Positions 1-8,651 of a stretch of 64,000 bases of DNA are shown piece after piece. Position numbers and translations under genes: made by a program. Numbering within the stretch: position 1 is the stretch's first letter; every line of letters begins with the position of its first letter. The notes beneath the pieces are model-generated. The model had not been told where the DNA came from. It worked only from the letters and a program-made list of their open reading frames with translations, and did not search any database. This DNA is from JACVRW01 sp963728155. Lineage in GTDB: Bacteria; Actinomycetota; Thermoleophilia; Solirubrobacterales; Thermoleophilaceae. The stretch covers positions 124,001-188,000 of the forward strand of contig CAVSJF010000011.1 of assembly GCA_963728155.1 (NCBI GenBank), read 5' to 3'.

Positions 1-20
1 CGTAGAGCCAAACGGCACGA

Positions 21-1895
21 TCAGGAGGGCGCATCCAGAGTGCCGAAAAAGGACCCCGCGATGGGCGCGGCGACCGATCCGCCCGAGCGCCCGTTCTCCA
101 CCAGCACGGCGACCGCGACATCCCCCCGGAAGGCAATGAACCACGCATGCGTGGGCGGGGGATCACCGCGTCCGAACTCGGCCGTTCCGCTCTTGCCGGC
201 GGGCTCGCCGGGCACCGTGGCGAGCGCCTGGCCGGTTCCCGAGGTCACCACCGAGCGCATCAGGGCGGCCAGCGTCGCCTTTTCGCCGCCGGGCAGGGGC
301 GGACCGGCCCGGCGCGGGTCGGACGCGACCAGCCGAGGGGCGTGCCAGCGCCCGGCCGCCACCGTGGCGGCCACACCGGCCATCGACAGCGGGCTGGCCA
401 GTATCTCGTGCTGGCCGATCATCGCCGCCGCCCGTTCGACGGCGTCGTCGCCGGGCGGAACCTCGGCCGCCGCGGCGGCGAGCGGGAGGTCGATGGGGCG
501 GCCGAGGCCGTAGTCGCGCGCCGTCCGCGCGAGCGCGTCCGGGGTGAGACGGCCGGCCAGGCTCACGAACGCCGTGTTGCACGACTGGGCGAAGTCCTGG
601 CTGAAGGGCACCGCGCCGGCCGCGCCGCCCTCGAAGTTGCGAAACGAGCGGCCGCCGACGTCGATCGTGGGCGGGCAGTCGACCGTCTCATCGACGTCCA
701 GCCCGGCGCGCAGCAGCGCCGCCGTGGTCACCACCTTGAACGTCGAGCCCGGCGGATAGCGGCCCTCGAGCGCGCGGTGAAAGCCGGAATCGACGGGCCG
801 CTCGGCCACCGCCACCACGTCGCCGGTCGAGGGCTGCACCGCCACCAGCGCGGCCGCGCCGGAGCGATCGCCGAGCGCCGCCTCGGCGGCGGCCTGCACC
901 CGCGTGCTGAGCGTGGTTTCGAGCGGTCGTCCGCGGCGGCCGGGGCGCTCGAACAGGGTCTCGAGCGGCCGCCCGCCGTCGAGCGTCCTCGTGAGCACGC
1001 GGCGCGTGGGCGTGCCCGCGAGGCGGCGCTCGAAGCGGGCCTGGAGGCCCGCCTGCCCGACCTGGTCGCCGGGCGCGTAACCCTCGCCCAGCCGCTCCAG
1101 CTGCTCGGCGGTCACGGGAGCGACCGTGCCCAGCAGGCCGCGCGCGAACTCGCGGGTGGGAGATAGCGGCGCGGTGTCGTCGAAGGCCGCCGCGTCGGGA
1201 ACGGCCTCGACCTCGGCCTGGACGGCCGCGTAGTCGTCGCGCCGAAGGACGATCGCCTCGACGAACTGCTCCGGCCCGCCGTTGCGAAGCTGGCGCAAAA
1301 GCGGGCGGCGGTCGACCCCGACAGCGCGCGCCAGCCCGGCAGCCGTTGCCCGGGGGTTGGAGACGTCCTTCACCACTGCGCCGACCCGAACCACCGGGCG
1401 CTCCCGCACGATCGGCACGCCGTCGCGGTCGAGGATTGGGGCGCGCTCGAAGGGCGCGCGTGTGGTGCCGAGCCGCGTGTCGCGCTCGAGCTTCGGGTGA
1501 ACCAGCGTGGGAACCCAGTGCACGCGCCACTCACCGTCGTGCTCGCGCAGCGGTATGCGGGTTTCGTAGGAATAGGGGCCGATCCCGGGAACGGCCCAGC
1601 GCATCCGCACCCGGGCCTCCGCGCTGTCGCCGCGCTCGGAGACGTCGAGCGTCCTCGCGTCGAGGCGAGCGCCGTCGAGGCCGAGCCGGTTGACCTTCAG
1701 CGCCGCCGCGGCGGCGCGGGGTGCGTCGGTCCGCGCCGCCGCCTGGCGGTCACGGCCCGCCTCCCAGTCGCCGAGGAAGGCCTCGACCGGCTCGTGGGGG
1801 TCGGGCTCGAGCGCGCCCCGGACGATCCAGATCGCCGCCGCCCCGGCCACCAGGGCCAGGGCAAAGAGGGCAACAAGTAGCCGGCGCGAGCGCAT
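21..1895 (-). CDS. Class B penicillin-binding protein (MecA-N/NTF2-like domain plus transpeptidase)
   Basis: This 624-residue protein is a membrane-anchored peptidoglycan D,D-transpeptidase acting outside the cell. An N-terminal hydrophobic segment (about residues 6-26) is followed by an NTF2-like MecA-N domain, a PBP dimerisation domain, and a C-terminal transpeptidase domain. All three penicilloyl-serine transferase motifs are visible: STFK near residue 384 (nucleophilic Ser), SCN near 437 and KSGT near 568. The ATG start is preceded by TAGCTT eight bases upstream, which fits a leaderless promoter. Length and layout match actinobacterial PBPs of the PbpA/PBP2 kind. It is not part of an evident division or elongation operon here, so whether it serves septal or lateral wall synthesis cannot be told. 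Confidence 0.9.
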   Translation of the reverse strand: MRSRRLLVALFALALVAGAAAIWIVRGALEPDPHEPVEAFLGDWEAGRDRQAAARTDAPRAAAAALKVNRLGLDGARLDARTLDVSERGDSAEARVRMRWAVPGIGPYSYETRIPLREHDGEWRVHWVPTLVHPKLERDTRLGTTRAPFERAPILDRDGVPIVRERPVVRVGAVVKDVSNPRATAAGLARAVGVDRRPLLRQLRNGGPEQFVEAIVLRRDDYAAVQAEVEAVPDAAAFDDTAPLSPTREFARGLLGTVAPVTAEQLERLGEGYAPGDQVGQAGLQARFERRLAGTPTRRVLTRTLDGGRPLETLFERPGRRGRPLETTLSTRVQAAAEAALGDRSGAAALVAVQPSTGDVVAVAERPVDSGFHRALEGRYPPGSTFKVVTTAALLRAGLDVDETVDCPPTIDVGGRSFRNFEGGAAGAVPFSQDFAQSCNTAFVSLAGRLTPDALARTARDYGLGRPIDLPLAAAAAEVPPGDDAVERAAAMIGQHEILASPLSMAGVAATVAAGRWHAPRLVASDPRRAGPPLPGGEKATLAALMRSVVTSGTGQALATVPGEPAGKSGTAEFGRGDPPPTHAWFIAFRGDVAVAVLVENGRSGGSVAAPIAGSFFGTLDAPS

Positions 1896-1957
1896 GCCAG
1901 AGCAAGCTATCGGCGCGCACGACGCACTCTGAGAGGTGACTCACAGAGTGATCAGCG

Positions 1958-3331
1958 CTATGCAGCAGCCCGAGCCGGCGCTCCGCGCCCCGCCGCCCCC
2001 AAGGCCCGCCGCAGCGTCTCAACCCCCTCACCTGGCCGCACCACCTCCGTCAACCCGAACTTGCGGGCCTCGGCGAGCCGGCGGTCGGCGTGGCCCACGT
2101 GGCGCAGCTCGCCGGTCAGCCCGAGCTCGCCGAAGGCGGCCAGGGGCCTGCCCTCCTCTCCGAGCTCGTGGCCCTTGTTCGCCGAGGCCAGCGCCAGCGC
2201 GATCGCCAGGTCCGCCCCCGGCTCGTCGATTCGCACGCCTCCGGCCACCGACACGAAAACGTCGCTCGATCCCAGCGAAACTCCGCCGTGGCGGGCCAGC
2301 ACCGCCAGCACCAGCGCCAGCCGGTTGCGGTCGACACCGTTGGCCACTCGCCGCGGCGGCACCAGCTCGCTGGGCGCAACCAGTGCCTGGACCTCCACCA
2401 GAAGCGGTCGCGAGCCCTCCATGGCGCACAGCACCACAGAGCCCGGCGCCTTGGTGGCCTCGCTCACGAAGCGCGCGCTCGCGTCCTTGACCTCGACCAG
2501 CCCGCTGGAGGCCATCTCGAACACTCCCACCTCGTTGGTGGAGCCAAAGCGGTTCTTGAGCGCGCGCAGCGTGCGGTAGGTGCGCTCGCGCTCGCCCTCG
2601 AAGGAGAGCACGCAGTCCACCAGGTGCTCGAGCACGCGCGGCCCCGCAAGGGAACCCTCCTTGGTCACGTGGCCCACCAGCAGCGTGGCGATCCCGCGCT
2701 CCTTGGCCACGCGCATCACGCGGCCGGCCACCTCGCGCACCTGCCCGACCGAGCCCGGCGCGCCGCTGAGGGCGGGGTCGTAGAGCACCTGCACGGAATC
2801 GATCACGCAGACCTCGGGGCGCTCGGACTCGAGCGTGGCCAGCACCGCGTCGAGATCGGTCTCGGTCACGATCGGCACGCTCAGCGCCCCCGAGCCGAGA
2901 CGCTCCGCGCGCAGCTTGACCTGCGCCGCCGACTCCTCGCCCGACACGTAGAGCACCTTGCGCCCCGCGGCCGCCAGGTTGCCGAGCGCGCCCGAGGTGA
3001 GCGTCGACTTGCCGATGCCCGGCGAGCCGCCGATGAGCACCAGCGAGCCGGGCACCAGACCGCCGCCCAGGACGCGATCGAACTCGCCGATGCCCGTACC
3101 GAGCCGCGCCACTTTCGGCGCCTCGACGTCGCGCAGGGCGACCGGGCGCAGCGCCTTCACGCCCGCGCGCTCGCCCCCGCGACTGCCCGCTCCCACCACG
3201 CGGGCCGCCGGCGCCACCCGCGCCTCCTCCACGAGGGAATTCCACTCCCCGCAGCCCGGGCAGCGCCCGTGCCACTTCGGGCTCTCGTGGCCGCAGATGG
3301 AACAGCTGTAGACGGTGGCCGAGCGAGGCAT
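1958..3331 (-). CDS. radA: DNA repair protein RadA
   Basis: RadA is a RecA-like ATPase that drives branch migration of recombination intermediates. The 457-residue protein opens with a zinc finger (Cys10, Cys13, Cys24, Cys27), has a Walker A motif GGSPGIGKST near residue 100, the RadA-specific KNRFG motif, and a C-terminal Lon-like domain. An ATG and a GTG lie side by side at the start. ATG at 3331 is chosen because a TAGCTT box sits seven bases upstream, giving a leaderless promoter geometry. It is divergent from the exonuclease gene downstream and separated from the penicillin-binding protein gene by about 60 bases. Length is normal for the family and no key residue is missing. Confidence 0.96.
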   Translation of the reverse strand: MPRSATVYSCSICGHESPKWHGRCPGCGEWNSLVEEARVAPAARVVGAGSRGGERAGVKALRPVALRDVEAPKVARLGTGIGEFDRVLGGGLVPGSLVLIGGSPGIGKSTLTSGALGNLAAAGRKVLYVSGEESAAQVKLRAERLGSGALSVPIVTETDLDAVLATLESERPEVCVIDSVQVLYDPALSGAPGSVGQVREVAGRVMRVAKERGIATLLVGHVTKEGSLAGPRVLEHLVDCVLSFEGERERTYRTLRALKNRFGSTNEVGVFEMASSGLVEVKDASARFVSEATKAPGSVVLCAMEGSRPLLVEVQALVAPSELVPPRRVANGVDRNRLALVLAVLARHGGVSLGSSDVFVSVAGGVRIDEPGADLAIALALASANKGHELGEEGRPLAAFGELGLTGELRHVGHADRRLAEARKFGLTEVVRPGEGVETLRRALGAAGRGAPARAAA

Positions 3332-3405
3332 CACGTCGAAGCTAAGGAGCGAGGCGGACGGCTTCGCCCCCTGCCCGACGGGCGCGGCCAGGAATCAGCG
3401 GGGGT

Positions 3406-3436
3406 CCGGGGGCGCGAGCCCCCGGCTGTCGTTTTT
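3406..3436 (+). terminator. Terminator-like hairpin with T run
   Basis: A perfect 8-bp G+C stem (3406-3413 and 3418-3425) with a GCGA loop is followed within seven bases by TTTTT. It has the form of an intrinsic terminator reading rightwards, yet it lies between two divergent genes, just ahead of the exonuclease gene. It could block read-through from upstream or act as an attenuator. No experimental meaning is established. Confidence 0.4.
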
Positions 3437-3472
3437 CATTCCGTCCGAGCCGAGGAGTTGCATCGGTCGTTC

Positions 3473-5122
3473 GTGACTTTGCTCGCCCAACCAGTCGCGC
3501 GCGCCGAATTCCTCGCGGTCGACACGGAGACCAACGGGCTCGCCGGCGACCTCTGCGAGCTGACCGAAGTGGGGGCCGTGCTCGTGGGCGGCGGGGAGCT
3601 TCACGACACATTCGACTCGCTGGTGCGGACGGAACGGCCTCTTTCGCGCGGCATTCAGCGCTTCACGGGCATCTCGGAGGCGATGCTCGAGGCGGCGCCG
3701 GAGCCGCGCGAGGTGCTCGAGGAGCTCGGCGAGATGCTGCAGGGAAGGGTTCTCGTGGCGCATTCGGCGCGCTTCGACACGCGCGTCCTGCGCCAGGCCT
3801 TCGAGCGCTGCGGGCTCGATTGGCCTCGGCCCCCGGCGATGTGCACGGTGCAGCTGGCGCGGCGTTTCGCGCCGCTGGTGGGAAAGCGCGGGCTTGCGTC
3901 GCTCGCCGGATCGCTCGGCATCGAGGTTGACGAGGTGCACCGAGCGCTGCCCGACGCGCTCACGTGCGCGCGCGTGTTCTGCGCCCTGTTCCCCCGTCTG
4001 TGCGCGAACTCGGCCACGGTGGGCGATGCGCTCGGCCTGCTGCGCTCGCACCGGCGCGCGCGCAAGACCGAGCCCGCGGAGCGCATCCCTCCCGGTGAGC
4101 GGCCCGACCTCTCCACGCTGCCCGACGACCCGGGCGTCTACATCTTCCGCAACGGGCGCGGGCGCCCGCTCTACGTGGGCAAGTCGGTGTCGCTGCGCAG
4201 CCGCGCCCGCGCTCACTTCTGCGCCCCGGCGGGCTGGACCGAGAAGGCCGAGATCGTCGACTACCGGCCCACGAACTCCGAGCTCGGCGCGCTGGTGCTG
4301 GAGAACCGGCTGATCAAGTCCTGGAAGCCGGCGGGCAACAAGAAGCTCAAGCGCACCGACCGCTACTGCTACCTGCGCTGTCGCCTCGACATTCCCTATC
4401 CCGTGCTCGAGGTGGCCGCCGAGCCGGCACCCGGCCACGCGATCAACGTAGGGCCGCTCGGCTCACGCGCACTGGCGGGCGAGCTCGCCGACCAGCTCAC
4501 CTCGCTCTACCGCCTGCGCCACTGCGGGCGAAAGCTCAAGCTGCGCGAGCATCCGTCGGCCTACGGGCAGATGGGCCGTTGCGTATCACCCTGCCTGGGC
4601 GACCTCGATCCCAACGCCTACCGCCGCCAGCTCGACATCGCGCTCTCTCACTTCGAGCGCCCCGGCGCCGGCGAGGCGCTGATCGAGGAGATCGACCGGC
4701 GGATCGCCGAGGCCTCGGCCGAGGCCCGCTACGAGCGCGCGGCCGCCCTGCTGCGCCGCCGGGGCCGGCTCGCCTGGGTGGTCGAGCGCCTCGAGGGAGT
4801 GCTGCGCGCCACTCATTCCGCGCCGCGCCTCGTGATGGCGCGCCACCCTGTCAAGCAGCGTTTCGACGCGTTCTGGCTGGTGCGCGGGAGGCTGGTCGAC
4901 TGGGGGCCGCTGCCCGGCCCGTCCGAGCTCGTGGAGCGAACTGCGCGCGCTCTCGACCACCCGCCCGGGCGCACCGTCGTGCCTGCCGACGAGGTCGACG
5001 AGGTGCGGATCGTCGCCGGCTGGGTGGCCGAGCACGAGCCGCCCCAGCTGGAGCTCAATCCGGCGCCGCCGGATGAGGCGATAGCCCGCTTCGCACAGGC
5101 GGCCCCGGCCGCGGCCGCTTAG
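3473..5122 (+). CDS. DEDDh 3'-5' exonuclease fused to GIY-YIG (UvrC/Cho-like) nuclease domain
   Basis: The 549-residue protein joins two nuclease modules. The N-terminal half is a DnaQ-like exonuclease with the DEDDh residues visible as DTETNG, HSARFD and HRALPD. The middle carries a GIY-YIG endonuclease domain (GVYIFRN, then LYVGKS) followed by a UvrC-like Cys region, as in UvrC N-termini and Cho. This combination is common in Actinobacteria and is usually annotated as a DEDD exonuclease or DNA polymerase III epsilon-like protein; a repair role is likely. The open frame extends far upstream, but that extension is antisense to radA. The GTG at 3473 begins the first exonuclease strand; a GAGGAG 15 bases upstream is a rather distant Shine-Dalgarno, so the start is moderately certain. 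Confidence 0.85.
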   Translation: MTLLAQPVARAEFLAVDTETNGLAGDLCELTEVGAVLVGGGELHDTFDSLVRTERPLSRGIQRFTGISEAMLEAAPEPREVLEELGEMLQGRVLVAHSARFDTRVLRQAFERCGLDWPRPPAMCTVQLARRFAPLVGKRGLASLAGSLGIEVDEVHRALPDALTCARVFCALFPRLCANSATVGDALGLLRSHRRARKTEPAERIPPGERPDLSTLPDDPGVYIFRNGRGRPLYVGKSVSLRSRARAHFCAPAGWTEKAEIVDYRPTNSELGALVLENRLIKSWKPAGNKKLKRTDRYCYLRCRLDIPYPVLEVAAEPAPGHAINVGPLGSRALAGELADQLTSLYRLRHCGRKLKLREHPSAYGQMGRCVSPCLGDLDPNAYRRQLDIALSHFERPGAGEALIEEIDRRIAEASAEARYERAAALLRRRGRLAWVVERLEGVLRATHSAPRLVMARHPVKQRFDAFWLVRGRLVDWGPLPGPSELVERTARALDHPPGRTVVPADEVDEVRIVAGWVAEHEPPQLELNPAPPDEAIARFAQAAPAAAA

Positions 5123-5124
5123 GC

Positions 5125-5361
5125 CTAGCTGCCTTCCTCCTCACGCACCGCTCGCTCGGCCGCCTCGAAGCCGATCTTCGAGTGCGTGCCGTCGCAGAAG
5201 GGCTTGGTCGTCGAGCCGCCGCAACGGCACAGCGCGATCGGGTCCCCGCGCTCCGACAGGTCGTACTCGTTTCCGTCGGCATCGATGATCTTCACCGGTC
5301 CGGTGATCTTGTAGGGGCCGTTATGGCGCGTCTTGATCTCCACCTGGTCCATGAGCGTCAT
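5125..5361 (-). CDS. CDGSH-type [2Fe-2S] protein
   Basis: This 78-residue protein is a small iron-sulfur protein of the CDGSH/mitoNEET group. The signature is visible as C-R-C followed by FCDGTH, supplying three Cys and one His for a [2Fe-2S] cluster. The stop lies three bases from the convergent exonuclease stop. An in-frame Met three codons in (start 5352) is an alternative start. Its partner and exact role are unknown; the family is tied to redox or iron handling. Confidence 0.85.
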   Translation of the reverse strand: MTLMDQVEIKTRHNGPYKITGPVKIIDADGNEYDLSERGDPIALCRCGGSTTKPFCDGTHSKIGFEAAERAVREEEGS

Positions 5362-5372
5362 TGTTCAGGACG

Positions 5373-5663
5373 ATGCAGCGCGTCGCGTATCTGGATCACC
5401 CGGAGGTCCGGGAGGTCGTACCCTCCCACCACTGCGTGGTCCGGTTCCGCCAGCGCCGGCCGGTTCGCGAGCGGGGCACGGCCGCGGTGGCCGAGGCGCT
5501 GATGGCCTCCCTGCGCGACGCCGACGTCAGCCGCTGGCCGCCGGCCTGGGCAGTCAACGATCGCTACACCGAGCTGTGGGCGGTCAACGGGGAGCTGGCG
5601 TTTCCCCTCGAGCCAAGCGGAGCACCGGGCCGGTTCGTGGCCACCACCTGCCTGGCGAGATGA
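5373..5663 (+). CDS. Conserved-looking hypothetical protein (96 aa)
   Basis: A short soluble protein that I do not recognise. The ATG at 5373 is preceded by CAGGACG, a modest ribosome binding site; a TTG at 5361 would add four residues and overlap the CDGSH start. The sequence is rich in Arg, Val and Trp, has no membrane segment and no Cys pair typical of metal sites. Its coding character is supported by the lack of any other gene in this gap and by residue composition normal for the window. It sits divergent from the CDGSH gene and just before mobA. Confidence 0.55.
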   Translation: MQRVAYLDHPEVREVVPSHHCVVRFRQRRPVRERGTAAVAEALMASLRDADVSRWPPAWAVNDRYTELWAVNGELAFPLEPSGAPGRFVATTCLAR

Positions 5664-5698
5664 CCCGGGCGACGCGCGCGAGTAAGTACGATCCGTCC

Positions 5699-6547
5699 GT
5701 GAACACCGCGGGCGTCGTCCTGGCCGGCGGCAAATCCACCCGTATGGGGCAGGCGAAGGCCGGCCTCGAATGGCACGGCTCCACCCTGCTCCACCGGATC
5801 TGTGGCCTGATCGCGCGGGTGGTCGACGGGCCGGTGGTGGTGGTCCGGGCACCCGGTCAGGAGCTTCCCCCGCTGCCCGAAGGAGTCGAGGTGAGCGAGG
5901 ACGCTCGCGAGGGCCGCGGCCCGCTACAGGGACTCGCCGCCGGGCTTGCCGCGCTGGACGGACGAGCCGACGCCGCCTACGTGTCCTCCACCGACGTTCC
6001 GCTGCTGCATCCGGCGTTCGTGACCACGGTGCTCGCCGCCGTTGCGCGCGACGACGTGGACGTGGCTCTCCCTATAGCCCAGGGCTTTCGCCACCCGCTG
6101 GCCGCGGCGTATCGCACCGGACTGCAAGCCGCGGTGGACGACCTGATCGCGGGCGACCGTTTGCGACCCGCCTTCCTGTTCGAGCGCTGCCGCGTGCACG
6201 AGCTGAGCGAGGCCGAGCTGCTCGCCGATCGCGAGCTCGCGCGGGGAGACCCCTCCCTGCTCTCGCTGCTGAACGTCAACGATCCTCAGGAGTACGAGCG
6301 GGTTCGCGCCCTGAGCGCCCCGGCGATCAGCGTACGCAGTTTCGGGACGCCGGCCAACGGCTCCGGCCACATGCCGTGCGCGGCCGTGGCCGCCACCCTG
6401 GGAGAGGCCGCGCGCGCGGCGGGGGTCACCCTCGACGGCCAGGTGTCCGCGGCGCTCAACGGCGACCAGATCTCGCGCGACCCCGAGCTCCCGCTGGCGA
6501 CGGGCGACTCCGTGGCCTTCCTCCTAGCCGCCGGCGGCGGGGCTTAG
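5699..6547 (+). CDS. mobA: MobA-like molybdenum cofactor guanylyltransferase with C-terminal MoaD/ThiS-like domain
   Basis: The first ~200 residues are a MobA-type nucleotidyltransferase with the nucleotide-binding LAGGKSTRMG at the start, the acidic SSTDVPLL metal motif and a NVNDP motif. MobA attaches GMP to molybdopterin, which the formate dehydrogenase in this window would need. The last ~75 residues form a beta-grasp, MoaD/ThiS-like domain ending in GGGA. Free MoaD must end in exactly Gly-Gly to be adenylated and thiolated, so this tail may not be catalytic. GTG 5699 is chosen because TACGAT lies six bases upstream (leaderless spacing) and because it puts the nucleotide loop at the usual position; an in-frame ATG exists at 5660. 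Confidence 0.85.
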   Translation: MNTAGVVLAGGKSTRMGQAKAGLEWHGSTLLHRICGLIARVVDGPVVVVRAPGQELPPLPEGVEVSEDAREGRGPLQGLAAGLAALDGRADAAYVSSTDVPLLHPAFVTTVLAAVARDDVDVALPIAQGFRHPLAAAYRTGLQAAVDDLIAGDRLRPAFLFERCRVHELSEAELLADRELARGDPSLLSLLNVNDPQEYERVRALSAPAISVRSFGTPANGSGHMPCAAVAATLGEAARAAGVTLDGQVSAALNGDQISRDPELPLATGDSVAFLLAAGGGA

Positions 6548-6550
6548 CCG

Positions 6551-8644
6551 ATGGCCGCTCGCCCGCTGCGCATCCCCCTGGCCGGCTCGGTTCCCGCCTC
6601 GCAGGCCGCCCTGCTGGTGCGTGGCGACCAGCGGCCATTCGCCCTCAGCGGTGACTGGGCCGATGGAGCCGCGCTGGTGGGCTCTGAGCCGGTGGCCGTG
6701 GGCGCCGAGGGGGACGACCCCTTCGCGCTGCTCGACCGCAAGCCGGCCATCGAGGAGGGCGACGCGGTGGTGGGGGGCGGCTGGTTCGGCTACCTGGGCT
6801 TTTCGCTGGGGGCGCGCCTGGAGCGTGTGCCGAGCGCTCCGCGGCGGCCCGTGCCGCTGCCCGAGTTCTCCCTGGCGTTCTACGACCACCTGCTGCGCCT
6901 CGACGCCGGCGGCCAGTGGTGGTTCGAGGCGCTGTGGACCCCCGAGCGCGAGACGGTGCTCAACGAGCGTCTCGAAGTGCTGCGCGCGCGGCTGGCGGGC
7001 GCGGTGGCGCCGCGCCCGGTCGAGGTCGGCACGTTCGCCGCGGTGGCGCCCGGCGCCACGGGGCACATGGCCGCCGTGGCCGCCTGCCGCGAGCGGATCG
7101 CCGCCGGGGAGATCTTCCAGGCCAACCTCTGCCTGCGCCTCGAGGCCGGCTTCGCCGGGGACCCGCTCGACCTGTTCGCCCACACCACGGCGGCGCTGGA
7201 ACCGCGCCAGGCCGCGTTCGTGGCCGGCCCGTGGGGCGCGGTGTGCAGCGCCTCGCCCGAGCTCTTCCTGCGCCGCCGCGGCCGCCATGTGGTCACCGAG
7301 CCGATCAAGGGAACCGCGCCCCGCGAGTCGGGGGCGGAAGCAACGGAGGTCGCGCTCACGCACTCGGCCAAGGACCTCGCTGAGAACGTGATGATCGTCG
7401 ACCTGATGCGCAACGACCTGGGGCGCGTGTGCGAGTACGGCAGCGTCGAGGTGACCTCGCTCACCGATCTGCGCCCCGCCCCCGGCGTATGGCATCTCGT
7501 GTCCAGCGTCGCGGGAACACTGCGCGGCGCGGTGGGCGACGGCGACCTGCTGCGGGCGACCTTCCCGCCCGGCTCGGTCACGGGCGCCCCGAAGATCCAA
7601 TCGCTGAGGGTGATCGCCGAGCTCGAGTCGACCGCGCGCGAGGCCTACACGGGGGCGATCGGCTACGCCAGCCCGGTGGCGGGACTCGAGCTCAACGTCG
7701 CGATCCGTACGCTCGAGCTGCACGGCGAGCGGGTCTGGCTTGGCGCCGGCGGCGGCGTGGTGGCCGACTCCAGCCCCGAGGGCGAGCTCGAGGAGTGCCT
7801 GGTCAAGGCACGCCCGGTGATCAAGGCCGCCGGTGGCGAGCTGGCCGCGCAGGACGTCGCACGGCGTGCGACGTCCTGCGCGCCGCCGTTCGCTCTCGCC
7901 GGCGGCGCGGAGCGCCCCGATCCACGCATGGGAGTGATCTCGACGCTCTTCGTCGATGGCGGCAGGGCGGTCGACCTCGCGGCACACCTGGCGCGGCTCG
8001 AGGACAGCGTGGTCGCGCTCTACGACCAGGCGCTGCCCGATGATCTCCTCGCGCGGGTGCGCGCCTGCTCCGCCGAATGGACCCTTGCCAGGCTGCGGCT
8101 GCTGGCCCGCCACGGCACCGGGGACACCGCAGCAGTGGAGCTCGACCCCTCCCCTCTGGACGCCCGGCCCAAGCCGCGGCCAGTGATCCTCGAGCCGGTG
8201 CTGCTCCCCGGCGGGCTCGGGGAGCACAAGTGGCGCGACCGGCGCCTGATCGACGAGCTCGCCCGCCGCTTGGGCGCCGTGCCCCTGCTCGCCGACCTCG
8301 ACGGCGAGCTGCTGGAGGCGGGGTACGCCAACCTGTGGATCGTGGAGCAGAACACGCTCACCACGCCGCCCCTCGACGGGCGGCTGCTGCCTGGAACGGT
8401 GCGGGCGAGCCTGCTCGCCCGGCCACCGGCGGGCCTCGAAACCCGGGAGGCGGCAATCTCTCTCGAGAGGCTGAAGGCGGCCGACGAGATCCTGCTGACC
8501 TCGTCGGTCCGCGGCGTGCACCCGGCCACCGTCCGTGGCGGCCGCGAATACAGCTTCGCGACAGGCGCACGTGTGCGAGCGCAGCTCGAGCCGGAGACGA
8601 GCGTGGTGGGAGCGATCACTCCCGGCGGCCCGCCGGCCGCCTGA
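6551..8644 (+). CDS. pabB: Aminodeoxychorismate synthase component I fused to aminodeoxychorismate lyase (PabB-PabC)
   Basis: This 697-residue fusion makes p-aminobenzoate for folate. Residues 1 to about 435 are the chorismate-binding PabB domain, with the GSVTGAPKIQS and EAYTGAIGY motifs and the catalytic PIKGTAPRE segment. The C-terminal ~260 residues are a PLP-dependent class IV lyase (PabC) with the HKWRDRR region and a late TSSVRGVHP motif. PabB-PabC fusions are known. The interdomain linker is encoded by a perfect long inverted repeat at 7846-7882 (see findings). The gene starts four bases after mobA and is followed closely by an arginase-family gene. Anthranilate synthase is less likely because of the PabC half. 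Confidence 0.9.
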   Translation: MAARPLRIPLAGSVPASQAALLVRGDQRPFALSGDWADGAALVGSEPVAVGAEGDDPFALLDRKPAIEEGDAVVGGGWFGYLGFSLGARLERVPSAPRRPVPLPEFSLAFYDHLLRLDAGGQWWFEALWTPERETVLNERLEVLRARLAGAVAPRPVEVGTFAAVAPGATGHMAAVAACRERIAAGEIFQANLCLRLEAGFAGDPLDLFAHTTAALEPRQAAFVAGPWGAVCSASPELFLRRRGRHVVTEPIKGTAPRESGAEATEVALTHSAKDLAENVMIVDLMRNDLGRVCEYGSVEVTSLTDLRPAPGVWHLVSSVAGTLRGAVGDGDLLRATFPPGSVTGAPKIQSLRVIAELESTAREAYTGAIGYASPVAGLELNVAIRTLELHGERVWLGAGGGVVADSSPEGELEECLVKARPVIKAAGGELAAQDVARRATSCAPPFALAGGAERPDPRMGVISTLFVDGGRAVDLAAHLARLEDSVVALYDQALPDDLLARVRACSAEWTLARLRLLARHGTGDTAAVELDPSPLDARPKPRPVILEPVLLPGGLGEHKWRDRRLIDELARRLGAVPLLADLDGELLEAGYANLWIVEQNTLTTPPLDGRLLPGTVRASLLARPPAGLETREAAISLERLKAADEILLTSSVRGVHPATVRGGREYSFATGARVRAQLEPETSVVGAITPGGPPAA
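7846..7882. repeat. 17-bp perfect inverted repeat inside the pabB-pabC linker
   Basis: The arm 7846-7862 is the exact reverse complement of 7866-7882, with only a 3-base GGC loop. The mRNA would form a very stable hairpin in the middle of the coding sequence, exactly between the PabB and PabC domains. It encodes a linker segment (LAAQDVARRATSCAP). Confidence 0.85.
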
Positions 8645-8651
8645 TGCGGCG

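Noticed and set aside
2090..3472. Long in-frame 5' extension of the exonuclease gene
   Set aside because: It is antisense to radA and has no family similarity; the exonuclease domain begins at about 3473.
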